The position numbers and the translations under genes were made by a program. From Larix sibirica (Eukaryota; Streptophyta; Pinopsida; Pinales; Pinaceae), in contig NWUY0300000252.1 in the NCBI GenBank assembly GCA_004151065.3, positions 98,321 through 108,542 of the forward strand: DNA of 10,222 nt. Direction: 5' to 3'. The notes below the pieces were generated by a model. That model had not been told where the DNA came from. It saw only the letters and a program-made list of their open reading frames with translations, and searched no databases. Shown here piece after piece: positions 1 through 7,830 of this stretch. Position 1 is the first letter of the stretch; the number at the start of each line of letters is the position of its first letter.

Positions 1-5
1 CCATG

Positions 6-90
6 ATCACTACATCATTTACATGTCATGGATCCACATTTTATACAAATCACTACATGACATATATTTCATGGATCCATAGTTTATACA
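6..90. repeat. Two-copy 42-nt tandem repeat at the window edge
   Basis: Copy 1 is 6-47 and copy 2 is 49-90, a 43-nt period. By hand alignment 35 of 42 positions match without gaps. Both copies begin ATCACTACAT and share the core TCATGGATCCA and the end TTTATACA. The array starts within a few bases of the window edge, so further copies may lie to the left. An open frame running through this area (3-251, 82 codons) resembles nothing I know, and the repeat structure makes it unlikely to be a gene. Confidence 0.75.
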
Positions 91-301
91 ATTTGGCAGC
101 TATGTTCTATCACAATTTGACCATGGACATGTCCATCTTAGGGAAAATAATTTATAACACCTTGTTCTCTATTTCAGGTACTTTGTTGGAGTCAAGGGTC
201 TTGGAATATTGTCCTTTTCTACTATTCATCCTACTCCACCAGTTATCATAATGTATTTCCCCCATCAGGTTCCCTTATGACCTCATATATTAGTGGGCAT
301 C
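91..301. other. Unassigned sequence upstream of the LTR candidate
   Basis: No recognisable gene. If 302-1507 is a 3' LTR, this would be the last internal part of the element. The bases just before 302 (AGTGGGCATC, 292-301) could be a decayed polypurine tract, but only AGTGGG is purine-rich, so support is weak. Confidence 0.3.
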
Positions 302-351
302 TGTTATAACTCAAATTGGAACTTATCTATTTGTGACGACAGTTCAAAACA

Positions 352-368
352 TGACACTCAAAGTGTCA
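352..368. repeat. Small perfect hairpin in the LTR candidate
   Basis: TGACACT (352-358) and AGTGTCA (362-368) are perfect 7-nt inverted arms around a CAA loop. It lies about 50 nt inside the proposed LTR start, a position where U3 regulatory repeats occur. Function unknown. Confidence 0.5.
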
Positions 369-505
369 CTTATCACTCACAAAAAGGAAATTTATGGATG
401 GAAGAGCCAATGATTTAATCCCTAATTATGGTCCCAAGAAATTAAAGTGAGGTCCCAGCACCATTCCCTTCATACTGAGAAGTTGCAACTACAAAAGAGC
501 AAATT

Positions 506-650
506 TTCACTTTGCACACTAGAAAGGCGCAAATCATTCACTTGTTTCCCTTGACAAAGGCATGAATGCAACAAAAAATGAAAATTCACAGCTTACAAAC
601 TAGCAAGGTGCAAACCATTTGCATGTTTCCTTTGGCCATGGCATGAATTC
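506..650. repeat. Diverged ~65-nt direct duplication in the proposed U3
   Basis: Copy A is 506-569 and copy B is 585-650. From the shared ACTAG onward, 41 of 52 positions match by hand alignment, with key blocks GCAAA, CATT, TGTTTCC and GGCATGAAT in the same order. Both copies lie just upstream of the TATA box at 666. Tandem duplication of U3 blocks is common in LTR promoters, where copies can act as enhancer-like units. Here that role is inference from position only. Confidence 0.7.
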
Positions 651-665
651 CCCATAATTTCATGA

Positions 666-673
666 TATAAAAA
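666..673 (+). promoter_or_regulatory. TATA box of the LTR candidate
   Basis: TATAAAAA follows the duplicated block. If this is an LTR, transcription would start near 695-700, leaving a U3 of about 390 nt. The motif is common in AT-rich DNA, so its weight comes only from placement. Confidence 0.3.
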
Positions 674-1570
674 TTTGAAAATAAGGGAGTTATGGAAGTT
701 TTTCAAACCAATTGCTCGATTGCAACTCCCTGGACCACTTTGAAACTATCTCCATCAAACTTAAAAGGATATGATATGATCCAAGAGGGGGAGACCAAAT
801 ATGCTAATTAATTCTAGATTAATCACTCACCTTCACCCGCTTCATTCCAATTCATTAGTGATCCTTTCTTCTGACCCTTATATCCCTAAGTATGGAAGTT
901 TCTATCCTCAAGTAACTTCATCCCTTGTATGCATCGAGTGGATCAAAGTGGGATCATCATAATGTAAGAGTAGAGAGACCAGATCTTTGAATTCGATAAG
1001 GTGCCTAACAATTAGAAGATATGATTTGTACTTGTTTCATTGTCATATTGAAATTCAACATCTTTCCCTCCCCCAAACATGTGTTTAATTTGTTTATAAT
1101 TGACTTGAATATTGCTTCATTGTTAATGTTATATTTACATTTCAAGTTATTTACATTCTTTGTTGTAGTCAAATGTGTTTGAGGAAGGTGAATTTGTGTG
1201 TTTTACAGGTTGGAATTGGGAAATAAGGAGTAGATCTAGAAAAGAGGCCAAGGAGCATCTAGGATCAACCTTCAAAAAAGGTACATACTCCTCTTCCTTG
1301 TAATCTCTTCTCCATATTGTATTTACTTATTAGAGTATTTTGAGTGGTTTGATGCTTAATCGTGAATCTTATAAACCTATAGATAGATTCATTGAGGTCA
1401 ATTTCTCTTTATTCGGTACATTGGTTGTGCCTCACCCTAGTCATAGGATTTGATTCTGAACAACAATCTACCTAGGCGCATCATAAGTATCTACTAGGGT
1501 GAAAACACTTTGGTTCTTTCAAATTATTGAGATTTATAGGCTAAGATACGTGTTGGTGTGTAGCTATCAT

Positions 1571-1881
1571 TTTAAATATCCTACATCTAAAGAACCTAAG
1601 TGCAAATTTTTGACTTAAGTCCTTAATGAACAAAATGATTCCAAGGAAAATATAGTTTTCATAATTGTGTATGATGGGTGGATCTATACAAATAATAAAA
1701 CCATTATAAATTTATTTGTTTCTTATCCTAGAGGAATTACAAATCTTAATTATGTAGTTACTTATACTCACCTTAGGATCACCTCGTCATTATATTATCT
1801 ACTTGAGATGGTTGTGTTAGAGGTGAGGGTGGAGAACATGATATAATTGAATTGGTTAAATATCTCATGGAAAAGGTAAAG
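1571..1881 (+). pseudogene. Decayed hAT transposase-type (DUF659) fragment
   Basis: The frame starting at 1571 reads FKYPTSKEPK, meets a TAA at 1616-1618, then continues open to a TAA at 1844-1846. It contains VYDGW (1667-1681), NNKTIINLFVSYPRG (1691-1735) and LLEMVVLEVRVEN (1799-1837). This order of motifs (PPTxKEL, then xDGW, then NKTxINFxVxxPRG, then LLxxVVxEVGxEN) is that of the plant DUF659 domain found in hAT-family transposase-like proteins. After the second stop the match resumes one frame over with VKYLMEK (1855-1875), corresponding to the family's KLLMEK. The segment that should hold the TDNA motif, with the second acidic catalytic residue, is missing between 1844 and 1855, apparently deleted. 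The Asp of DGW remains. I see no BED zinc finger upstream, and neither the downstream H-C-I-D-L region nor the C-terminal hAT dimerisation motif. The copy cannot encode an active enzyme. The family call rests on remembered motifs. Confidence 0.8.
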
Positions 1882-2253
1882 TGCATAACATAATAAGTTT
1901 TAAATTATTCTAAAAATATGTAATTAAAATGAAGTTAAAGATATGCAAAATATGGGTGACCAAGTGAACCAATGAATATGATGAATTGACAAAATAAAAA
2001 AGAACATTTCTTACTTAATATAACAATATCTTATATTCATTGGACCTCCCCTCATTATATATTTTACATCATATGTATCAAGTTGAAAATGGAACAAGAT
2101 TTAGGTGTTGGATCGAATTCAAGAGCTTTGTGTCACCAAATATTCATAAGGATGCAACTTAATTATCACTTTGAGTGGTCATTATCATGTCATCATGATA
2201 TATGTGGAAGGACTCTTACTACAAGGGTTTGATTGAGTAATTAATGAAAATAA
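1882..2253. other. AT-rich stretch with no recognisable gene
   Basis: Stops are dense in all frames I read. The DUF659 match does not continue here, so the rest of the transposase is either lost or too diverged to see. Confidence 0.6.
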
Positions 2254-2302
2254 CACGTGTGCCCCACCATTTCCCAATCCATGTCAATTGTTGCATATAT
2301 AT
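2254..2302 (+). promoter_or_regulatory. Promoter-like cluster: G-box, CCAAT box, TATA box
   Basis: CACGTG (2254-2259, extended CACGTGT) is a plant G-box/ABRE-type core. CCAAT lies at 2274-2278 and TATATAT at 2296-2302. Spacing and order suit a plant core promoter with a start near 2330, in the pyrimidine-rich CTTTCTCAACCCC context. The ATGs downstream, near 2371 and 2382, open frames of only a few codons, so no gene is apparent. It could be a chance cluster or the promoter left over from a lost gene or element. Confidence 0.25.
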
Positions 2303-2544
2303 CACCTCATCACTTTCTCAACCCCACTCAATTAAGATTTATCATTTATTGGTTAGTAGAAGTGGCTTAAATGAAATTAAAATGATTAGCATTATGGATT
2401 GGTAACCAAAAATTTTAAGATGTTTTACTCTCATATAAACAATATCATGGAATCATACGTAAACATCAAATAAAAAAAACTTTGAAATACTATCCAAATT
2501 GCATATCTATATTTAAATAGGGTAAATCTATACATATTTTACAA

Positions 2545-2650
2545 AATGGAACACACTACCCAATATGCATAATGGCACCTTGTGCCCAAACATGAAAGAA
2601 TGGCACCTCATTCACTAGATAGAAAATGGAACCTCATTACAAAAACTATA
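2545..2650. repeat. Degenerate 26-28 nt repeat, four units
   Basis: Units start at 2545, 2571, 2599 and 2625, spacings of 26, 28 and 26. Each begins AATGGAAC or AATGGCAC. Units 3 and 4 also share the following CTCATT. The rest of each unit has drifted, so this looks like an old tandem array. Confidence 0.55.
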
Positions 2651-3003
2651 CTATCATGGTTGAGATACATAATGGATGGGTCATTGACCCTTTCTTGCCT
2701 CACCACTACAAGGTGAATCCCCAAAGATGATTCAAATCCTCTTAGATCTAGAGGAAACTCGAGCCTTTGTACATATCAAAGTTGTGCATCTTTATGGAGA
2801 CTAGAAAAGGAAAAAATAGTCAATTGAGTTTTTTTTCCATATTTCTATCAATTAACACCTACAAAACTATACTTTAGAAATCCACATAAACAAATCTGAC
2901 TACAAACGGGATTGCAAGTCATGGGGGTGTTTTCCTCCTTCGCAACCCTATGATTCTACAATTCCTTCATGCAGAAGATACAAGAATAAATTAATCAAAA
3001 TGC
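2651..3003. other. No gene recognised
   Basis: A 24-codon frame from the ATG at 2657 (MVEIHNGWVIDPFLPHHYKV, then a stop soon after) is too short and unlike any family I know. A near-palindrome CCTCTTAGATCTAGAGG lies at about 2737-2753, with one unpaired base. Confidence 0.4.
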
Positions 3004-3507
3004 CTAAAACTTATTTACATCATTTTGGATAAACATTCCATCAACTAATGATCTCACCATGAATTTCCCAAGTATTGAAAGAAATTGACTAGGAGGTGGA
3101 GCACTCGGATAGGAAAATTTCTCCAAGGAAACCATTGGTCAAGGGTTTACATGTTTGGGAACAATGGATGTAACAATAGGGGATACAAGGGGGGGCATAT
3201 AAGAGCATGGATATTAGGTGCAATCATAGTGTATGTAATGCAAGGGGTTGTAGTAGGGTGAATGAGTGCACCCATAGTGGATACAACATACGGGGATGAT
3301 TCATGGTGGATGGGTAAAACCAATGGAAAATGTGGTGGTGGTGGAAAATGATATACCCCCATGCATTGTAGTATCAGAGGAAGAACCCTAGGTGGACATT
3401 AGAATTCCAAGGTCTAGTACATGGAAACCAAGGATTGGACTAGCATTGCGTTGTGGCATGTGTAGAATAGGTGGAGGATGGTCATGGAAAGGTGGTGGTG
3501 TTGAATG
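3004..3507 (-). pseudogene. Broken Pro/Tyr/His-rich reading frame, unknown family
   Basis: Read on the minus strand from 3507 down to a stop at 3004-3006, a single frame of 168 codons holds only four internal stops: TAG at 3388-3390, TGA at 3301-3303, TAA at 3214-3216 and TGA at 3139-3141. All were checked to be in the same frame. Between them it reads like protein: HDHPPPILHMPQRNASPILG near the start, HYGCTHSPYYNPLHYIHYDCT-type Tyr/His/Pro-rich sequence in the middle, and SYPSAPPPSQFLSILGKFMV near the end. Each stop could come from CAG, CGA or CAA by one C-to-T change, but that holds for any stop codon and proves nothing. Another minus frame is open for 71 codons (3147-3362), because the strand is pyrimidine-rich and poor in stops, so part of the openness is compositional. 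I do not recognise the family. Confidence 0.3.
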
Positions 3508-3557
3508 TCATTTGAATTATGCTACCTACATACAAATTTATAATATTATGATTAGTA

Positions 3558-3845
3558 TAAAAACATGAAAATCAACCAAAATTAGAACAATTTAGCATGA
3601 CACATGATACGTGGATTTGGGGTGATCTGTCTACCCCAAGCAGAGATGGATGCTCAGTATCCTCAATGGAAATCTGTAGAAACAAAACAATGCATGGTTA
3701 ATGCCAATTTAACATTTACTTTTGATCATTTCCTAACTTTTTATAAATTGTTCGATTTTTGTAGGGTTCAACACCAAAGCAGTCATGGATTGTCAAGCCC
3801 CTTGGTCAACACCCTATCAATATTTTCATGGGTAGGCCATCATAG
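3558..3845 (+). other. Short candidate spliced ORF with a 68-nt intron
   Basis: A possible intron spans 3697-3764: it begins GTTAAT, is T-rich, has a CTAAC branch-point match at 3733-3737 (A at 3736, 28 nt before the end) and ends TTTTTGTAG. Two frames stay open across it. One starts at ATG 3604, passes VETKQCM and continues after splicing as GSTPKQSWIVKPLGQHPINI before a stop at 3843-3845 (57 codons). The other is open from about 3558, with an ATG at 3597. It reads GDLSTPSRDGCSVSSMEICR and, after splicing in phase 1, FNTKAVMDCQAPWSTPYQYF before a stop at 3833-3835 (56 codons from the ATG). Unspliced, the 3604 frame stays open to 3849. I recognise no family in either frame, and 68 nt is near the lower limit for plant introns. 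It may be an exon pair of a lost gene or chance. Confidence 0.22.
3697..3764 (+). other. Candidate mini-intron
   Basis: GT start, AG end, T-rich interior, consensus plant branch point CTAAC 28 nt from the acceptor, and a polypyrimidine run just before TAG. All the parts are there, but the donor (GTTAAT) departs from the usual GTAAGT. Confidence 0.25.
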
Positions 3846-4101
3846 ATGATACCTGTTGTGAACACACATTAGGTTATTTATTTACAATGCTTTGAAAAAT
3901 TGTGATGTGTGACTTGCATGTTGCTATATGACAATTGTCGAGTTGGTAGCTTGTTTTCATGTTTGAATGAATATATTCAAAGCTACTCCGGTTTATTTCA
4001 CAAATATGTGTTATGCATAACAAGACTTTGTAAATTTGAACTTGAACCTCCACATGTTTCTGATGATTACATTCGTGTAAAGCATGAACTTGTCTAACTT
4101 T
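3846..4101. other. No gene; contains two perfect palindromes
   Basis: TGAATATATTCA (3968-3979) and TGTTATGCATAACA (4009-4022) are perfect palindromes of 12 and 14 nt, 29 nt apart. Overlapping short frames on both strands (3874-4104 minus, 3909-4097 plus) show no recognisable motif. Confidence 0.5.
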
Positions 4102-4167
4102 CAACCTATGTATGCAATGTTCTCAACTTGTGTATGATAGTTTACAATTTGTGTATGCAATGTTCTC
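4102..4167. repeat. Three-unit ~22-nt tandem repeat
   Basis: Units start at 4102, 4124 and 4145, a period of 22 then 21. Each begins CAAC or CAAT followed by a TGTGTATG-like block. Units 1 and 3 share the 15-mer GTATGCAATGTTCTC, while unit 2 has diverged after GTGTATG. Confidence 0.65.
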
Positions 4168-5046
4168 TTTGTTTAGGCATGTTCAACCTTAAAATTATGT
4201 TCATACTTTAACCTTCATGTGCTAAGAATTTTCAATTCCATAGTTCTTTGATGTTTGATGTGAATGTGGTGTTTTTGTTATAGTTTAAATGGAATGAGAA
4301 ATAATAATACCAAAGTTAACATGTGGTGAAATTGTTTCTAAGCATTTTGTTTGCAATTTAGTCCTTGTTGGTTGGTAACCTCTATTTGTATCTAAATTTG
4401 ATATTTGAGTAGTTTTCAACTATATATAAATTCTCGAAAATATGAACTTAAACACTTACAATTCCTCTACTAGCATTCAAAATAGCACTATGGAGCTTTT
4501 CCTCTCTACTAAACACATCACAAATTCAACATTTCCTTTCCCTACTACATAAAAGTACTCCAATACATACATGAATAGCAATATTGGACACACAAGATGT
4601 CAGAGCCAAATGGGTCAAGAAGTGTTGAGATGTATTAAAATCTTACTCATCCACTAAGACCGAGCTGATTAGATTTTTTATGGTCAATTAAAACCTAGCA
4701 GCAAAAGACATACTTTCTTTTTCAAGTTTAGTAGATGGTTGTTGTATGATTTGTTGCAAAACAAATATTTTTGAGCGTGTGCATCAAAAGTGTAGTGTTA
4801 CTACAATAATCTAGGAATGGGTTTCTACTAGGGATGCCATTATTTTTGTAAGCACTCTTCTTTGGCACTCCAATTTTATGTAGGTGATTTATGTGTCCAT
4901 TCAGGAGTCATGTGCACTTTATTATTATTATATAATTGATTTTATAATGTAATATGCTACTTATAAATTATATAAAATACTAAGTATTCATTCTTTAGTT
5001 GGGCTTGGCGTTTAACTCATGTTAGTAATATTTATATTAAACATTT
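4168..5046. other. No gene recognised
   Basis: AT-rich sequence with stops in all frames I read, and no transposon protein motif or long repeat seen by eye. Confidence 0.55.
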
Positions 5047-5075
5047 CACACACACACACACACACACAAAAAAAA
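5047..5075. repeat. (CA)11 microsatellite followed by A8
   Basis: Eleven uninterrupted CA units run from 5047 to 5068 and pass directly into an A run ending at 5075. Likely length-variable between individuals. Confidence 0.95.
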
Positions 5076-5210
5076 TCATAAAGTCATATGAATACCTAGG
5101 TGTGAGGATCCCTGAGAGAAAAAGCTACAACAAATGTTGCATAATGTCTAGGAGATGAGGTTCCCTCTCTCTTGGATGAAGGGATGTCATCTTAAATAAA
5201 CTATACATGC

Positions 5211-5235
5211 AAAATAAAATAAAATAAATAAAAAT
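5211..5235. repeat. AAAAT-type microsatellite
   Basis: AAAAT units with slight slippage (AAAAT x4, then AAATA and AAAAT) form a short A-rich simple repeat. Confidence 0.8.
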
Positions 5236-5740
5236 ACTTTAAAGTTATATCTACCAAATATTTGTGAAATACATCATTAAATGCATAAGCAATGAATAGA
5301 TAAAAATTACATCATATTAACCTTGTCTAAGAAATTGTCCTAAACATTATCCTCTCCCAATCGATGACAAATATGTTTGCAATGCAAGCATTGATAAGGA
5401 GAAATTGGACCAAACCCGAACTACCAACTTGGCTATATGAAGGTTTGACACTAGGTGTCCTAACATCATCAGATGATGTCTCTTAACAACAAGATGCTAC
5501 AAATGCATTTCATTGGACTAGACTATGTGTCAAGGATGATATCCCAGTAATAGTAACTTGAATCATATAATTAAGATGAGGTGGCTAGGTGGAGGATTCA
5601 ACATGTTCCTAGGAGTAGGAAACATTCAATGGTTTACATCCAGTAGTTGCTTGAATCATGAGTCATGCAAATACCATCCCCCTGGAGTTCACCAATGAAA
5701 AAATAATTGACATGTAACCAAGAATGAACTTAACCTGTAA
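5236..5740. other. No gene; two adjacent small hairpins
   Basis: GACAC-TAG-GTGTC (5447-5459) and ACATCAT-CAG-ATGATGT (5463-5479) are perfect inverted repeats three bases apart, each with a 3-nt loop. A minus-strand frame open for about 48 codons (about 5340-5490) is not convincingly any known protein. Confidence 0.5.
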
Positions 5741-6019
5741 CTTTCAAAGAAAATACAAGGGAACCTCCCTATTATTGTAGGGAGGTTTATCAAATATCAT
5801 AAACCATCCATCCATCTGGTGGTCTCTCCATGGTTGGAATGTGCACTATTCCATGCAAAGATGCCTCTTTATTGGATCAAGTGGTTGGTTGGTTATAGGG
5901 TTAAAAAAAAATTTAACAATGGATTCTTTGATTTGACTCAACATTTTAACCTCTTTCTTACTAATTCCACTAGAGTAAAATGCTCTCATACTTGCCCTAT
6001 ATTTGGATATATCAAATAA
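5741..6019 (+). other. Open frame without a usual start, unknown
   Basis: The frame is open for 92 codons up to TAA at 6017-6019. It includes ECALFHAKMPLYWIKW and FDLTQHFNLFLTNSTRVKCS. The first ATG in frame is well inside, at 5861. The composition reads somewhat like protein, but frames of this size are expected by chance over 10 kb, a perfect hairpin (5762-5787) lies in its first part, and I recognise no family. It could be an old coding fragment. Confidence 0.12.
5762..5787. repeat. Perfect 10-bp hairpin, 6-nt loop
   Basis: AACCTCCCTA (5762-5771) pairs perfectly with TAGGGAGGTT (5778-5787) around TTATTG. It is the strongest and most GC-rich stem I found here and stands out from AT-rich surroundings. 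It is too short for a plant microRNA precursor and is not followed by a Helitron-type CTRR end. Confidence 0.8.
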
Positions 6020-6038
6020 TTGTCCATCGCATGGACAA
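6020..6038. repeat. Perfect 8-bp hairpin, 3-nt loop
   Basis: TTGTCCAT (6020-6027) and ATGGACAA (6031-6038) flank CGC. It lies immediately after the stop of the preceding open frame. Confidence 0.7.
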
Positions 6039-6180
6039 AGGAAGCAATAATGAAATCAAGGGAAGTACCTAGTGAAAGGTGGGATGGATCTATTCTATTA
6101 TTTAGCTACCCAGTTAAGTTTCTAAGCTCATCTAAACTTTGCTATATTTCATTGTATATTGGGTCTTATGGGGGGTTAAA

Positions 6181-6228
6181 GTTTTGATTTGTGTTTGCAT
6201 CAAGGTTTTGGTTTGTGTTTGGATAAAG
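6181..6228. repeat. 24-nt tandem duplication
   Basis: Units 6181-6204 and 6205-6228 are adjacent with 21 of 24 positions identical. Both carry GTTTTG, TTTGTGTTTG and end in AAG. Confidence 0.8.
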
Positions 6229-6244
6229 ATGGTTTCCCATCTTT
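6225..6244. repeat. 8-bp hairpin at the end of the 24-nt duplication
   Basis: AAAGATGG (6225-6232) pairs with CCATCTTT (6237-6244) around TTTC. It overlaps the last bases of the second 24-nt unit. Confidence 0.65.
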
Positions 6245-6502
6245 GTGGAATAACAACTACCCATCAACAATAACAACATATTTTAAAAAAATAGCAACAT
6301 TTCTAAAATGTAAAAATTATTAAAAAAATGGTAAGACAATTAAAAATTACTTGCAAATGTTCCTTGGAAATATGCAATATATGATTGTATCTCCTCCGAT
6401 AACATGCTTGCATTAATTTCTTGTAGAAAATTCGTCATCAGTTTGGGATGGATGATTAAAAAACAGTAATTGTCCCTATTTTTTTGTTTATACATATAGG
6501 AA

Positions 6503-6545
6503 TACACACACACATTCATACTGCATGCTTGTTTCAAAGCATGCA
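6503..6545. repeat. Short AC repeat followed by a 9-bp hairpin
   Basis: A run of about six AC units near 6503-6514 is followed by TGCATGCTT (6522-6530) and its perfect reverse complement AAGCATGCA (6537-6545), with loop GTTTCA. Short frames on both strands here (6340-6717) reflect this simple sequence and are not supported as genes. Confidence 0.7.
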
Positions 6546-7830
6546 CACCCTTTCAAGGACTCACATGCATTCCCAACACATGCATGTTCTTTTAATTTTA
6601 AAATATGACGTGGAATGTATATTGAATGTGTCATATGGTTGTGTGGAGGTTTGGGAAAGGGTAACCCATTTGAAAAGAAACGTGTGTACGCTCTTAGAAT
6701 CACATGTGCATTTTTAATTTAGCAATGAGTGTGTGTTCTCAATGCAAGGAAAAAGGGAAGCAACTTCTTGCAAACCCCCTATTATGTGTGGTCTATGTTT
6801 ATTCCGATTGTTTCTAGGTATGACCACTTAAACATCACAAGTGAGCAAAATTAGGTGATAACATGATCTCCATGCAATGATTTGATTATGCATGGTACAA
6901 TAAATGCCTAAAAGTGTGGTGTGGAGTATGAATCTTGCTTTCATATAGAATTAAAAAGTAATTAAATGGAGAGATCTATTTTCTAGTCAATTTTCAACCA
7001 AATACAATCACTTTGATTTTTTTCATGAATTTGAAGGTTGCATCGAAGGAAAATCACATTTCTTATTTGAAAATTTTATCCTCCATATTTAGTGAGCTTT
7101 TTCTAGGATACCCATTCATGTTCAAAATTTTTACTCTTTATTGTATATTATGCTTACTTTCTTGGTCATCTTGGTAAGGAAACTCATTGATTTGTGTCTA
7201 AAACCCAGTCTCTATCTCTCCCTTTCATCTAGGAAAATACCTTTGTTCAAATAATGATATCATGAGGATTCATAATTATCAAGATAAAATGAGAGTATAT
7301 TTCATTCATTTCCATAAGTAGTGCATTGCTTTCGATGCTTTCATTCATTTCATTCTTTAGTGAAAAGCGAGTTTAAATGCTTTCGATCCTTATGAGGTGA
7401 AGATTACTATAGGCAAATCAATCCTTCGACACTTTTCCCTTTTTATCAAAAGAAAAAGAAAGTAGTCAAATTTTTTACACATAAATAGTAAGGCATTGTC
7501 TATTTTTATAATAATATTATTGAGCAATCTTTATTTAATTGTCAAAGGATTGTTTTTTCTTTCTTCTTTCATTTGGTATCTTTAACTTTCAAAATAGCGA
7601 GAGACTGAAAAATAAAATAAAGCAAATTATCTTTCATCTCGAAGTTTGGTGCCATGCTCCCAAACTCTTTCTTTGGAGGGAAATCCAAGGTTTGAGTGAT
7701 CTTTGAATCTGCCCAAATATGTGTTAATTCAACATGCAATCATTTATTTCATTATCTTTCAAAAGTATCATTGTATTTAAAATGTTTTTAATATACACGA
7801 TAGTTTGTACTTTATGTTTCCATTTGGGTG
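6546..7830. other. No gene; few short motifs
   Basis: A perfect 10-nt palindrome ACATGCATGT lies at 6578-6587, close to other TGCATG (RY-type) motifs at about 6522 and 6565. AGTTTGG (7643-7649) and CCAAACT (7660-7666) form an inverted repeat with a 10-nt loop. The rest is AT-rich with dense stops and no recognisable coding motif. Confidence 0.5.

Larger units (their letters stand above)
302..1507 (+). mobile_element. Candidate decayed LTR (Ty3/gypsy-like)
   Basis: The stretch begins TGTTATAACT and ends GGTGAAAACA, giving the TG...CA ends of an LTR over 1206 nt. TGTTATAAC is a frequent 5' end of plant Ty3/gypsy LTRs. A TATA box (TATAAAAA) sits at 666-673, a sensible place for the U3 promoter of a long LTR. 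The 3' part (about 1430-1507), with a CCTAGG site near 1470 and an AGGGTGAAAACA end, has the look of a plant U5 end. The flanking 5-mers (GCATC at 297-301, CTTTG at 1508-1512) do not match, so there is no target-site duplication for a solo LTR at these ends. No convincing initiator-tRNA primer binding site follows at 1508. No partner LTR is in the window. The boundaries are inference. Confidence 0.35.

Noticed and set aside
3-251. 82-codon plus-strand open frame as a gene
   Set aside because: It runs through a tandem repeat, has no recognisable motif, and its size is ordinary for chance.
783-800. Purine-rich run AAGAGGGGGAGACC as a polypurine tract
   Set aside because: It lies in the middle of the proposed LTR, and no LTR-like TG start follows directly. 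It conflicts with the better 302 start, so I left it out, though it would matter if the LTR call is wrong.
3369-3380. TAGTATCAGAGG as a retrotransposon primer binding site (10 of 12 to the initiator-tRNA complement)
   Set aside because: A match this good is expected about once by chance over both strands of 10 kb, there is no LTR end just before it, and it lies inside the broken minus-strand frame.
3874-4104. Overlapping short frames on both strands as genes
   Set aside because: No family motif, overlap on opposite strands, and palindromic content explains part of the mirrored openness.
5340-5490. Minus-strand frame as a hAT C-terminal dimerisation region
   Set aside because: A few residues around LALQTYLSSIG faintly recall the family's LAxRxLSQTxSSSxCERNW motif, but the Trp-Trp, Cys and ERNW anchors are absent and the strand is opposite to the DUF659 fragment.
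5762-5787. Hairpin as a Helitron 3' end or transcription terminator
   Set aside because: No CTRR end follows the stem, and a bacterial-type terminator makes no sense in a plant-like window.
6340-6717. Short His/Thr-rich and Cys-rich frames on both strands
   Set aside because: They are translations of AC/TG-rich simple sequence and a hairpin, with no protein family visible.
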